In this document: in pieces, positions 34,148-45,546 of the stretch | How positions within the stretch are numbered: the first letter of the stretch is position 1 | Layout of the letters: every line of letters starts with the position of its first letter | Assembly: GCA_015698045.1 (NCBI GenBank) | Contig: BLAL01000054.1 | Coordinates: 496,001 to 560,000, forward strand | Source of the DNA: Rhizophagus clarus | Taxonomy: Eukaryota > Glomeromycota > Glomeromycetes > Glomerales > Glomeraceae | Length of the DNA: 64,000 bases | Direction: 5' to 3' | Translations under genes and position numbers: made by a program | The notes under the pieces: model-generated | What the model saw: only the letters and a program-made list of their open reading frames with translations | The model's database searches: none | Told to the model about the DNA's origin: nothing

Positions 34148-36439
34148 TTATTCTTCTTCATCTACATCATCTACATCGATGAATTCATTCAATAAATCCT
34201 CTACATTATAATCAAAATTTCCTCCCCCATCGCTTTCTTGTTCGCTTTCTTGCTCATCATCATTGCCATCATCTGTATTAATTTTTTCGTATTCTTCTTC
34301 AGATTCATCTAAAATGTCGTCCGGGATCTCTCCAATTTCTTCAATTATTAATTTGTGTGACAAATCAACAAATTTATCGATCCATACATGTTCTATTAGG
34401 ACAACACAATTATCTGAAGGAACTGTAATTTGATTAGGTAAACTTTCATTTGATAAAACATCACATTCATCATCATCATCATTAGTTTCTGCCAGAGCCT
34501 CTGCAATTCGAATGTTCATTTCAGTTTCGCTAATACGAGTATCATTTTTTTCTATACCATAAAAACCAAGCTCTTTCTTAGCATTGGACTTCCAATGCAT
34601 GATCATTTTAGCCATGGATTCTAGTCGACTTATATTCAAATTTAAACGCCGATCATTAAATAGCCAGCCAAGTGTTGAGAATCCTCGTTCGCAACTTGCG
34701 GAATTTGGACAAATCGCTAATAGATGGCGAGCGACTCTTGGGAGGCTGTTCGGTCGAGGGTCAGTATCGATCAAATTCCACCAATTTAGAGGATCGTCTA
34801 GAGAACAAGATTCATCAAGATCAAAGGGTGGTTTATTATCACGGTAGTCCTTAATTTGCTCGCATAGAGCCCTGGATTCTTTAAGATCAAATCCTAACCT
34901 TTTACCAATTGTAGTAGCGCACCTCACGATCCTTGAATAAGCTTTGGCTGTGAGAGGCTTACTCCTAAATCGGGGATCTAGGAAAAAGCAGGTTATATAT
35001 TTGTCATCATCGAACTCTTTGAATCTTTCGTTCATCACGTTGAAACAATGGTTACGGAAGTTTTGATTAAATGATTTGGGTAATTGTTTCAAAACTGCTG
35101 ATAGTCTTATCAAACTTAAAAAACAATCTCCAAGCGTCGCTGATCTTGATTCTAAAGCCAAGACGGCTTTTCTCAATGGATTTAAAACGAATGAAAGAAT
35201 TCGTAAATCGGAAAAAAAATTCCGTGTTTGGATAACACGTTTGACCTTATCGTTCAACAAATTACTTTCATTAGTAATAATTTGTTCTAGTACTGGTTCC
35301 AACCTAATTACCGAATCTACTGATTCGCTAGCCGTTGTCCATCGCGTCTTACAATATAACTTAATGCCTCCTCCATGAATACTATTCTCTTTGATGAGTT
35401 GTGTGAGTTTGGCTCCAGCTTGATGGGAATTTTTAAAAAATGAAGCTAATGTATTAACTTTTCGTAATAAACGATCTCCAAAACTTTCTTTAAGTATATC
35501 ACACGCGATAAGATTGACCGCATGTGCTATACATCGTACGTTTTCGATGTTAGGGTATTTCTCTTCAATAATTTTGCGTGCATTCCGAACGTTTGAGGCA
35601 TTATCGGACACAATAGCCGATATTTTATTCGGGCCGATCCTTTCAATTATTTCTCCAATCACTTCGGCTACGTAATTACCTGTATGCGAATGTTCTGACA
35701 AATCTTGAAGTTTATACAAATACTCTTCTCTCGACGGAGTCATAATAACAAAATTCCATATAGAACGATGAGTGGGGGACGTCCAACCATCGAACGCTAA
35801 ATTATATTAATATTAATATTATTACTTAAAAACACATTAAGAATATTGTTTTAAAAAAGTATAAAAAAAGTATCAAAAACCTAAAGTCAAATTAGCTCCA
35901 TTTTCAATGACGGATGTGACAGTTGAGTTCACCATTGATAATTCCCGCTCAAGTAACTGATCTGACAAAAATTCTCTGGTTGGCAGCTCATACGAAGAAT
36001 TAAGCTCCTTTACAAAGTTAATAAAAAAAGGGTGCTCGACTATCCGGAATGAAATACCACATGCAACGAAAAATTTAGCCAAGGCACGATTAATCCTAGT
36101 TACTCTACCATCAGGAATTTTTGTGGAATCATGGTAGTCTGTAATATTTAACTGATTACTCCCAACAATTTTTCTTTTTTTATTAACTTTATCTTCACGC
36201 TCTAATATTTTATTCAAATATTTTCTAACAATGGGTCCTGGAGCTTCCGAGCAGTGGTTCGCAAAGTGCTCTTCAAGTTTTGATATATCACCTCGTGACC
36301 ATGAAAAATTACAATATTTACAAGTGGCATGATATTTTCCTGAACCAACGGGATTTCCTCTAATAGCATCCTCCCAGGTAGAGCTGGGAGGCCTACCACC
36401 TTTATTTTTATTTTTTTCTAAGTCTAAAGTGCTGGTCAT
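34148..36439 (-). CDS. hAT transposase (BED zinc finger, DUF659, hAT dimerisation), intact
   Basis: Two exons (35881-36439, 34148-35796; 84-bp GT-AG intron) join in frame to 735 aa. It begins MTSTLDLEKNKNKGGRPPSS. A BED zinc finger follows (CKYC...HFANHC). The RNase H-like core has AFDGWTSPTHRSIWNFV, AIVSDNASNVRNA and the CIAHAVNLI motif, and the C-terminal dimerisation region reads NSASCERGFSTLGWLFNDRR. After that comes an extra tail of about 150 residues, very acidic at the end (DDVDDVDEEE). No stop or frameshift is seen. An upstream in-frame ATG at 36529 would add a hydrophobic stretch unlikely in a nuclear protein, so I prefer 36439. The enzyme should cut and rejoin the element at its 19-bp ends. 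Confidence 0.94.
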
Positions 36440-36966
36440 ATTGAAATGTGTATAAAGTTTTTTTATTTTGTACGTGTTTAAGTAAAAAAAGTAATGCAAG
36501 GCAAACACGAAGTAATTTAAAAAATCCATAACAGATAATCATATGATTTGGTTCAAATTTCAAGGTATAGCCGTAACAGTTGGGGATTATAACAGTAAAA
36601 TGATAAATAAAAAAAGGAGTTAAAGGAGTTAAAGGACGAAAAGTAACTGATTATCTTTGATATTAATGATGTCAGATCATTTCCTGAATGACCGTCAGAT
36701 ATGATTGGTTGTGTGTCATGTGGTGGCTGAATTTTATTTTGTTACACTAATTACATTATTAGAAAAATGAAACTATGCCGAAACTATATTAAAGTATTAA
36801 TATATATTATGCCGAAACTATGCCAAAATGCCGAAACTGTTTCGGCATTTCGGCAGTTTCGGCAGTTTCGGCATTTCGGCATTTTTGGCTGCTTGCCGAA
36901 ACCTAGTTTCGGCAGTTTCGGCAGTTTCGGCATGCCGAAACTCACTAGTTTCGGCAAGCAACCTTA

Positions 36967-38335
36967 GACTGGACGCATATAATTCAGTAAAAAAAAGATA
37001 TATATTTTTTTATTATTACTTTTAATAATAACAAAATATTTATTAATGATTTTGTTTTTATTTTTTTTTAGACGGTCTTACAACACGTGAATTTTAGTGA
37101 TAGATTTAATTTAACGAAACATATTAGTGCAGACTACTAAGCAAAACTTCTTTACAATTTTTATGTTGCGTTAAAAACTAGGAGCCTGGCATATCATAAA
37201 CATGATGTTTGCTTGATCTTTCTCAAATCACAAAAGATTAAAGAATATGATGAAATAATAGACAGATGGGTGACGAAGGAGCTGAAGAATGATTTAACAA
37301 ATCATGATGCGTAAGTAAATAAGGAACAGTTCTGATTTTAAAGCATCAGATATTAGATAAGTTTTTGAAAATATTTTTAAAAACTTTATTTATGGAAATT
37401 TTCTTAATTTTTTTTTATTATTTTAACGAACTTTACTAAAAGTTCCTTTTTTTTATTTTATAAGCAGCCACTTTACTTAATGAAACATTTTGATATTTTT
37501 CTTTATAGATAAATATCATGTGAAAAGTTCAGTTGGCAAAGTTTTTTAATTTTATAAATTCTTAAAATGAAATGATCATTAACGTTTCATTTATTCTTTT
37601 TTTGTAGGCGACTAGTACTTTGAGGGCATTAGATGCACAGAAAATTCAATTTAAAAATTACATATACATGTTTTTCTTATTACCTTTAATGAAATATTCT
37701 TTTTAGGGGATACTGGTAAGTTTCGCTACTAATTTTATTTTATTTTTTTATACATTTTTTAAAGTTTCTTTATATTTCTTTTTTTTTGTAAATATTTCTA
37801 ATTTAATATCGAACATGTGATAGAACAACATGATAGTTGTGAGTAGTTTGTTTTGTGAAACTTAATATGTTATTTTGTGTTTTTTTTAAATAGAAACGCT
37901 AAATTCCATTTCTCTTTGTGTAGGTTTTAGACTTTGAGTGAGTAGAGAAAGTGAAAATGGTAAGTTTTGTAATGTCACTTAATTTCACTATAATAAAAAG
38001 ATCAACTAATGTTACTTTTACTTCTTTTGTAAGTTCCGGTATTGGATTCATCTTTGGTAAGTTACTGGAACTTGGACTTTAATATTATTTTATTTAGAAA
38101 CATTTTATTAACATTTCTTTTTGCTTTTTTCAGTTGTAGGTTGTTTGGATTACCCATTGTTATCCATTCAGGATATAGAAATGATAAGTTCTGAGATACT
38201 TATTTTTTTGTTTTTATTATTAGAAGAAATGATATTAACACGAAACTTTTTTATTATTATTAAAAAAAATGATTTCTAGCATTTCTTTCTTTATAGGTTT
38301 CAGAATATTTGGTCTGAGAAATTACAAATAATAAG
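36967..38335 (+). repeat. Intron/exon-like array, right part
   Basis: The array interrupted by the hAT element resumes: the target duplication GACTGGAC is itself inside an exon-like segment (GACTGGACGCATATAATTCAG). Further units have acceptors near 37071, 37609, 37707, 37924, 38036, 38146 and 38298, several with clean donors (GTAAGTTTCG at 37716, GTAAGTTTTG at 37958, GTAAGTTACT at 38057). Units become more diverged towards the right. Confidence 0.6.
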
Positions 38336-38394
38336 TTTTGTAATTTACAATTAATTATTAAACTTGAAATATTATTATTTTTAAATATACATAA

Positions 38395-39060
38395 GTTTTT
38401 AAAATGAAATTTCATTACCTTGATCAAAGTAAAGTACCTTTTATTGCTTAAGTAAAGTTAATCCAAAATACTTGGATCTTAAATTTTATAAATATAGGTA
38501 TAATATTTGAAAAAAACTCACATTTTTATAATAGAACTGATAATTAAATCTATTTTACATATTTAAAGCGTAATTTTGGTATATTGGCAAAATGAAATTG
38601 CTTACTGCAGCTTAAGTTATGTTGTTCAGAAGTGTCAAAAATATTTATATTATAAATTTTTTAAGTATATAATAAACATTCATAGAGTAATATATATTTT
38701 ACAAATCTGCACTAATTTTCAATTTCTAAATTTTTTTGCATCTGTTTAGTGACTTCAGAACGTAATTTCAATACTTTGATTAAAGTAAACTACTTTTTGT
38801 TGTTTAAGTAGAGTTGTTTAGGCAGGTTAGATTTATTCATATCTTAAATTTTATAATACTATGATTAATATATATGGAGAAATTAACGTTTATATTTTCT
38901 CACTCATTTAGAAATTTTAGAGATAATTTCAACACTTTGGTCAAAGTAAATTGCCTTTTATTGCTTAAGTAATATTGTTCAGGAGGGTTTAAATTACTTG
39001 TATATCAAATTTTATAATGCGATGATTAATACTTATGGGAAAATTAGCATTTTTTGTAAT
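38395..39060. repeat. Diverged ~175-bp tandem repeat, same family as 17945-18490
   Basis: Four copies near 38400, 38570, 38757 and 38930 share 'GTAATTTCAACACTTTGGTCAAAGTAAA' (split by changes), TTTTATTGCTTAAGTAAAGTTGTTCAG and ATCTTAAATTTTATAAT. Confidence 0.6.
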
Positions 39061-39479
39061 AGTATTAATTTCTGATCTTTAATTTTTTATTATTTTAATA
39101 AAGAAAATAGACTATTTTTAAATAAAGATTCAAGTTGAATAATAAAGATTAAATGTTAATTTTTTTTATAAAATTGTAAAGATACTTAATAAGTTTATAT
39201 TTTTGCTTTTAAATTAAAGTACTATATTGTATAAATGTAATGCTATATTTGATCTGTATTTTTTCAATTTTAACTTAATTTAGGTCAAAATTACGAGGTT
39301 AGCCAGAATTAGCAAAATTTTGGCCAGAATTATGAATTATTGATCAGCAAATTTAACCAGACTTAATTAATTTTAGCCAACTTTAATTATATACATGCGC
39401 TATATATTTGAAGAGAATACTGTATCACAAAATTTTTTTTATTAACCTTAATAAAAAAAATTTGCCTTCTTTTTTGTGA

Positions 39480-40040
39480 CATTTCTAGTAACTGATAATA
39501 AACTGTTAAAAAAACATTTTTTAAAATTGTTTTAATAAACTGTTAAAAAAAAACTTTTTTATTTATCGCTCATTTTTTTAAAATTGTTTTAACAATAAAC
39601 ACTTTGTACTGTTAAAAAAAAAGTTTTTTAAAAATTGTTTTAATAATAAATTGTTAAAAAATGATTTTTATTTAAAGTCTAATAATGAATCACTAAAAAA
39701 AAGTTTTTATTGATGTTTAATAATAAATAAAAAACAGTTAAAAAAAGAAATAATAAAACATCAAAAAAAAACATTTAATAAATAATTAAACTGTTAAAAA
39801 ATTTCTTAAAACGGTTTTATTAATTATTTAATAATAAATTGTTAAAAAAAATGTGTTTTAATATTTTAATAATAAACTGTTAAAAAAAACACCTTTTTAT
39901 CATTATAATAATAAACTGACAAAAAAAAAAGCTTTTTTTCATCAATTTAATAATAAATTGTTAAAAAACAGTTTTTATTTAATCAATAATAAATCGTCTA
40001 AGAAAAAAATGGTTTTTTTTAATAAAATATTTAACAAACT
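39480..40040. repeat. Palindromic AT-rich units related to those in the hAT element at 22 kb
   Basis: About ten units of AAACTGTTAAAAAA / TTTTAAAATTGTTTTAATAA type, the same design as 22225-23215 but with fewer CG steps (AAATTG where the other has AAATCG), as expected of an older copy. Confidence 0.6.
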
Positions 40041-40114
40041 CATTTTTTTTAGTTATTTTAAAAGTAAACATTTTTATCAGGAGGTGTAAAAAATTTTCAA
40101 AAAAAAAAAAATTA

Positions 40115-40285
40115 TGGATCATCTAGAACCAAACTGAATTCAGTTCAGTTTGGGTTATAAGTTCAGTTCCAGTTCCAGTTCAGTTTTTTGATTTTGATCT
40201 GAACTGGAACTAAACTAAATTCTGGTTCAGATCTGGTTCCTTACTAAAACTGAACTGAACTGACCCATTCAGAGCTTTAGTACCT
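40115..40285. mobile_element. Truncated hAT-type end with GTTCAGTTCCAGTTC motifs
   Basis: Dense motifs CAGTTCAGTTC and GAACTGAACTG in both orientations run to GACCCATTCAGAGCTTTAGT, which looks like a hAT terminal sequence. I found no matching left end or target duplication. Confidence 0.45.
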
Positions 40286-40450
40286 GATATGTATGTTATA
40301 TGACACTGATATTCTACATCTGATGGGTACATATCAGGTACCTGATATGTGTAGTATTATTAAATAACATACACTTATTTCACACATATCAGGTACATAT
40401 CAGATACTTGATATGTACCCAATATATACCTGATGGTATTGATTTTGATC
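40285..40450. repeat. ATATCAGGTACCTGATAT-type motif cluster
   Basis: Seven or so copies of TATCAGGTAC / GTACCTGATATG in both orientations, another subterminal-style motif cluster, possibly a small separate element. Confidence 0.55.
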
Positions 40451-42700
40451 AGTGTTAACTAAGGTGACTATATGACTATAACAGAAGTGATTATAAAGAG
40501 AGTTGATTGTATTTATCATAAATTATACTATAAATATAAATATATAAGTTATTTATAAAAGTTTTTATATATACCATAAAATACAATATAAAATTTTTGA
40601 TATTATAATAAATTTTTACTTAACAGAATTTAAAATAATTTGCTTATTAATCATAATAAAAAATTTGAATTTTAATATAACCTATATATATTATTTAAAA
40701 TCTTATATAACCTTACCTTTTTTTTTATTTTACTAACTTTTCTTTTTTTTTGTAAGAAAAAAAAAGTAAATATTAAAATAAACATGATTTGATGATAAAT
40801 TTATTTTCTTATAAATTTAATTTTATTTCTAGTATTTTATTTACAATATTTTTTTTATTTAAAAGGTTAATTTTAAGTAATGCAATATATCAAATATTTT
40901 CAATTTTTTATTTTTATAATCTTTTAGAAATTTTTATATTTATGAATTTACTATTAAATAAAATAAAATAAAATTTTTCTGCATTTTTTTTTAAAATACA
41001 ATTGTATTTAATATATTTGAAAGTAATATATTTGATTTCTATATTAGGATAAATAATAATAAGATATTATTAGTATATTATGTTAGTATATCTTTATAAT
41101 ATATAATTTATCAACTAAAATAATAAGTGTCAAGATAATTAATATTAAGTGGTTATTATATATAATTATTAAAACTTATTAAAGTATATTTTAAAGTATT
41201 TTAAGAACTTATTTAATAATAATAGTATTAGATAAAGAATGAATAAAATAAAATATTTTGTGAGGCTATACATATGAGATGTAGATTAAGTTAAATCCAT
41301 AAAAATAATACATTTGCAATAATATTTATTAGTATTGCATTTTTAATAAAATTCAGATTAAATTTACTGATTTTTACTAGAATACAAACTTCAAAAAAAA
41401 ATATTTTATATATGACATATTAATTATAAATAAAAATCATAAGATATATTGAAAAAAAAATTTTCAAAAAAAATTATACATTCATATTTCATATGTAAAA
41501 TAATAAGTTTACTATACATAAATATTAGATTTTCATCTTAAAATATACAAAATTTTAATATTTTATTTTATTATATTGTATTATTTACATTAAAATTTTT
41601 AGCTTTAAAGTTAATTTTAAAAACATATTTGAAATATTTTTATTATTAAAAATAAATAAAAATTAAAGAAAATCAATTAAAGAGATATAACTATAGTAAG
41701 TTATACTTGTTAAAAAGTCTTGTAAAATAAAGAAAAATATTGCATTTATAGTATTTTTATTTGCGAAATAAGTAAAAACTTATTTTGTATACAAGATGTA
41801 AAAAATGCTTTTTTTATTATTAATATAATACCAATTTTAAGTAGATTGGTAATTAATTAAATTAAGTAATATAATAAAAGAAAAAAAAAATAAATCAATT
41901 AATAAATTTATTTTATATCTATCATTTAAAAAAATTAAGCAATTTAATTTTAATAATATATATAACTGATTTTTAAATTTTTAAGAATTTTGAAAAGTTA
42001 TAAATATTAAATAAAAATCAAAATTTTTAACAATTATAAGTAATAGAAATTAAGTTAGTTTTATTTTTATAAAATTATATATAATACAATATAAAAATTT
42101 TTTTTATTAATTATTTATTTTAAAAATTTTAAAAATATCTAATCATTTTAAAAAAAAAAATTTTAATATTAAATATATTTATTGGAATAAATAAATTAAA
42201 TAAAGAAAAAAAAAATTTACTAAAAATAAAATCCTGTATATTAAAAGAGACATGAAAAATTATTAATAGATATTTTTTAATTTTTGTTTAAATAAAATAT
42301 AAAAAAAGAAAAAAAATAAAAATAAAAAAATAAAAATAAAAAGAATAAAAAAAAAGAAAAAAAATAAAAAAAAAAAAATAAAAATCCATCATAATTATAT
42401 TTTAATCAATATATATATTTAACCATCATAAAATTACAAAAATGACTAAAAAATAAAATATAAAATTAATATTAAATTATTTTGATATTTAATTAATATT
42501 AGTTATTATCATTTTTCATCAATTACTTAATTATACTTTATATTAAAAATACAAATATTCTGGATTTTTTAATATAAATTAACTTGAAAATATAAAACTA
42601 ATTTTAATCTAAAGTGATTTAATCAGGATGATTTAATCTTGTAATTTTTATTTGAAAAAATTTATGAAATATTTTACAAATTATTTATTTGTTTATCATG
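40451..42700. other. Extremely AT-rich DNA, no gene recognised
   Basis: About 2.2 kb of A/T-dominated sequence with homopolymers (A-rich block at 42300-42380). Open frames are short and of Lys/Asn/Ile/Phe composition. I see no structured feature. Confidence 0.5.
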
Positions 42701-42779
42701 ATATTTCTGGTCTTCTATTTTTTTTTTACTTTTTCTTCACTTTTAATATTTCAAACTTTAGTTTTTAATACAATATATT

Positions 42780-43430
42780 CTTGAATTTATTTATTGTTTT
42801 TATTTTTTTTTTTTTGTAGTTTCTTTGATACTTTAATAAATGGTAAGTTTCAAATTTTTCAGAATTTTGAAAATCTATTTTGTTTATAATAACTAATCAA
42901 TCCTTTTTTTTTTTTTTTTTAGTTGGATTTTTTTTAGAATTTTTTTTTGGATTTCTTAGTTTTTTGGGCTTCTTTTTAAATTTATGCTTGTATTTCTTTT
43001 TGGGCTTTTTGGATTTCTTTCTGATGAAATTTTCTTGCATTTTTTTTCAGTTTTTGATTTATTTTTACATTTTCTTGAATTTTACCTGATTTTTTTCTCT
43101 TGCATTTTTTTTTAAGGTTCTATTTATTTGAAATTCTTGTATTTTAATCAATTTCTTTTTGGATTTCTTTCTGAATTCTGATTGGATTCTCTTTTCTTTT
43201 TAGTTGAATTTATTTCAGTTGGATTTTCTTAATCTTGTTTTTTATATTTTGTGATATTATTTGATTTCTTTATTTTTGGGTTTTAGTTTATTTCAATTTT
43301 CTTTGATTTTGGTTTAATTTTATATTTTTATTATTGGTTTTATTTCAATTTTTTAATTTAGTATTTGATTTCTTTTTCAATTATTTTATTTTGTATTTAT
43401 TTCAATCTATTTCTTTTTTTTGTCCTATAA
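42780..43430 (+). repeat. T-rich tract with a few splice-like units
   Basis: Near 42819 is TTTTTTGTAG, then TTTCTTTGATACTTTAATAA, then GTAAGTTTCAAAT at 42842, then a long T/G/C-poor tract. The arrangement 'exon-like unit then pyrimidine tract' resembles 20.8 and 52.9 kb. Phe/Leu-rich frames here come from the T bias. Confidence 0.4.
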
Positions 43431-44381
43431 TAATTAAATAAAATAAACAATTTTTTAATATACAAATATATAATTCTATTCAACTTTAATTTATAAATAA
43501 ATTTTATTTTATTTTTTTTTTTTTTACTTTTGCAAAAAATAAAATTAGCCAATAAAAATTAATATAAAATATAAAATTTTTATGGAGTGATTTAATCCAA
43601 ATGATTTAACTAGAGAGCAAGTTAGTAAAATTTAACTTGAAATTATAAACTTTCTCATTAGCTGCCAAGATATATAAAATTTCTTTTAATTTATAAAAAA
43701 ATCTTATTAAAGTTATCTTTAGTATAGATTTAATAATATATTATTTTATTTGATTATAACTATAAAATTTATAATCACTTTTATTTTTTTATTATTTTAT
43801 AATGGCAGATTTCAGTAGAATATTAATTATCAATTTAAATTTTATTTTAATATAATAAAATTTTAATGATAATAAATAAATTATTTGTAATTATTTTTTG
43901 TTGCAAATTAAATATCATATTTTAAGTAAATTTTAAGTTATCTCTTAAACTATTTTGCAAGTAAATTTGCTTGCAATTTTTAAATTTAAATGATTGATAC
44001 TATAAAAAATTTTTTAATTTTAGCCAAATCATCATAAAATTTTGCAAATATATTAATTTATATTTTAATCATAAAACTATAGTAAAATTAGTCTTGTTAA
44101 TTATTAAAATTGTGTTATAAATATTTATACAAATTGGTATTTTAGAGTTTCAGAATATTAAATAAATTTTTAATACAATTTTTTTATTTTTTTTTTTATT
44201 TTTTGTTATGGAAATTTTAGCAAATTTTAAACTTCTTTTGAAAAGATTATTACTTGACAATCATTTACTTGAATAGAAAGAAGCAAAAAGTAGTATGTAT
44301 AATATAAATATTTGACAAAATAAGTTCAAAAAAAAGTAAAAAAAAAATCCTTTCTAATCATGATTATATTATATAAAATGT
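43431..44381. other. AT-rich DNA, no gene recognised
   Basis: Unstructured A/T-rich sequence between the T-rich tract and the hAT element at 44390. Confidence 0.45.
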
Positions 44382-44674
44382 AATATAGTTAAAGATGTAT
44401 GTCGTAAATAAAGAATTTCGACATGTCAAAAATGTCGAAAAAAAATAAACAATTTGTCAATGCAAATCAAAATGGCAAAAAGCCAAAATAAATTCGTCAA
44501 GTCGAAATTGGCGAAATTGTCGAAATAATGATTGGCTGCAGATCATCATTTTTTTGTGATATAATGATGTGGCTGGCAAAATTGAATATAAATAAACAAG
44601 TCATAAAATCAAAAAAAAAATATTTTTCTTCTTGATTTCACACGAAATATTATCAAGTATTTCTTTGTTTGAAT

Positions 44675-44920
44675 ATGTCGAAAACACCTTCCGCTATTCT
44701 CAATTCAAAGATTTGTGGAAAAAAAGCTTTTTTACCTGACGATGTTGAAAATTCAGTTTCAACAGCACTTTCATATATTTGGACAGTAACAAATAAAAAA
44801 ATTGATTCGTGTGTTTTCGAACAAGATAAAGTGAGAATAATATTTAAGAAGAATGAAGGTTATACGTATATTGACTTACAAGAGTTGTCATCAAGTTTTA
44901 CGTTCATCAATAAGGTATAA
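44675..44920 (+). CDS. Orphan 81-aa protein inside the hAT-type element
   Basis: ATG at 44675 opens MSKTPSAILNSKICGKKAFL, then PDDVENSVSTALSYIWTV and FEQDKVRIIFKKNEGYTYID, ending FINKV and TAA. Composition is protein-like (mixed charged and aliphatic residues), unlike the surrounding repeats. I recognise no domain. It could be a captured host exon: FINK is followed by GTATAAG, a possible splice donor, in which case the coding region would continue elsewhere or be cut off. Alternatively it is a short complete gene of the element. Confidence 0.4.
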   Translation: MSKTPSAILNSKICGKKAFLPDDVENSVSTALSYIWTVTNKKIDSCVFEQDKVRIIFKKNEGYTYIDLQELSSSFTFINKV

Positions 44921-44932
44921 GATTTCCTCGTT

Positions 44933-45395
44933 TTTGGACAACTTTGTCCACTTTTTCCTTTTGGATAATTTTGTCCACTTTTTTATCGGGTTTGGTCACT
45001 TTTTACAGGTTTGGACAATTTTGTCCAATTTTTTTCGTTCTTGGTTATTCATTTCTATCCACTTTTTTTCATTTCTGGACAATTTTGTCCACTTTTTTTT
45101 TATTTTTGGACAATTTTGTCCACTTTTTTGTCGGGTTTGGTCACTTTTCTACGGGACAATTTTAACAATTCGACAATTCTAAAAATTTCGACATGTCGAA
45201 ATTAATTTTGTACAGTTTGTATATTTCGACAATTTCGTCAATTCGACAATTCTAAAAATTTTGACATGTCGAAATTAATTTTGTACAGTTTGTACATTTT
45301 GACAATTTCGTCAATTCGACAATTCTAAAAATTTCGACATGTCAAAATTAATTTCGTACAGTTTGTACATTTCGACAATTTCGTCAATTCGACAT
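44933..45395. repeat. TTGGACAATTTTGTCCA palindromes and 73-bp tandem repeats
   Basis: Palindromic 17-mers, usually followed by CTTTTT, recur about six times between 44933 and 45130. From 45167, three 73-bp units each contain AATTCGACAATTCTAAAAA, CGACATGTCGAAATTAA and GTACAGTTTGTA. They resemble clustered protein-binding sites of the element. Confidence 0.75.
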
Positions 45396-45546
45396 GTCAA
45401 AATTATTTTGACAATTCTGACTATTTCGACATTTCAATAATTTCTACATGTCGAAATTATTTCGGCATTTCGGCATTTCGACAGATTTTAATTTCGACAT
45501 TTCGGCATTGACCTTTACCATTTCGGCTGGTAACTTTAAATATAGT

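Larger units (their letters stand above)
32185..36966. mobile_element. Autonomous-looking two-gene hAT transposon, 8-bp TSD GACTGGAC
   Basis: Perfect 19-bp inverted ends TAAGGTTGCTTGCCGAAAC are flanked by GACTGGAC at 32177-32184 and 36967-36974. Both subterminal zones (32194-32420 and 36765-36960) are packed with TGCCGAAAC / TGCCGAAAT motifs in both orientations. The 4.8-kb interior encodes an intact spliced hAT transposase and a second spliced gene with a Myb/SANT-like domain, both on the minus strand. Intact ends, target duplication and transposase make recent or present activity plausible. Confidence 0.95.
44390..45538. mobile_element. Small hAT-type element, 8-bp TSD AATATAGT, carrying an orphan gene
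   Basis: AATATAGT occurs at 44382-44389 and 45539-45546, directly outside the short inverted ends TAAAG...CTTTA (longer comparison: TAAAGATGTATGTCG versus TAAAGTTACCAGCCG). Both subterminal zones are filled with TTTCGACATGTCGAAA-type palindromes. No transposase is present. It holds an 81-codon gene at 44675, then a cluster of TTGGACAATTTTGTCCA palindromes (44933-45130) and three 73-bp tandem repeats (45167-45390). Confidence 0.78.

Noticed and set aside
34584..35378. Plus-strand frames of 60-100 codons
   Set aside because: They are antisense to the intact hAT transposase.
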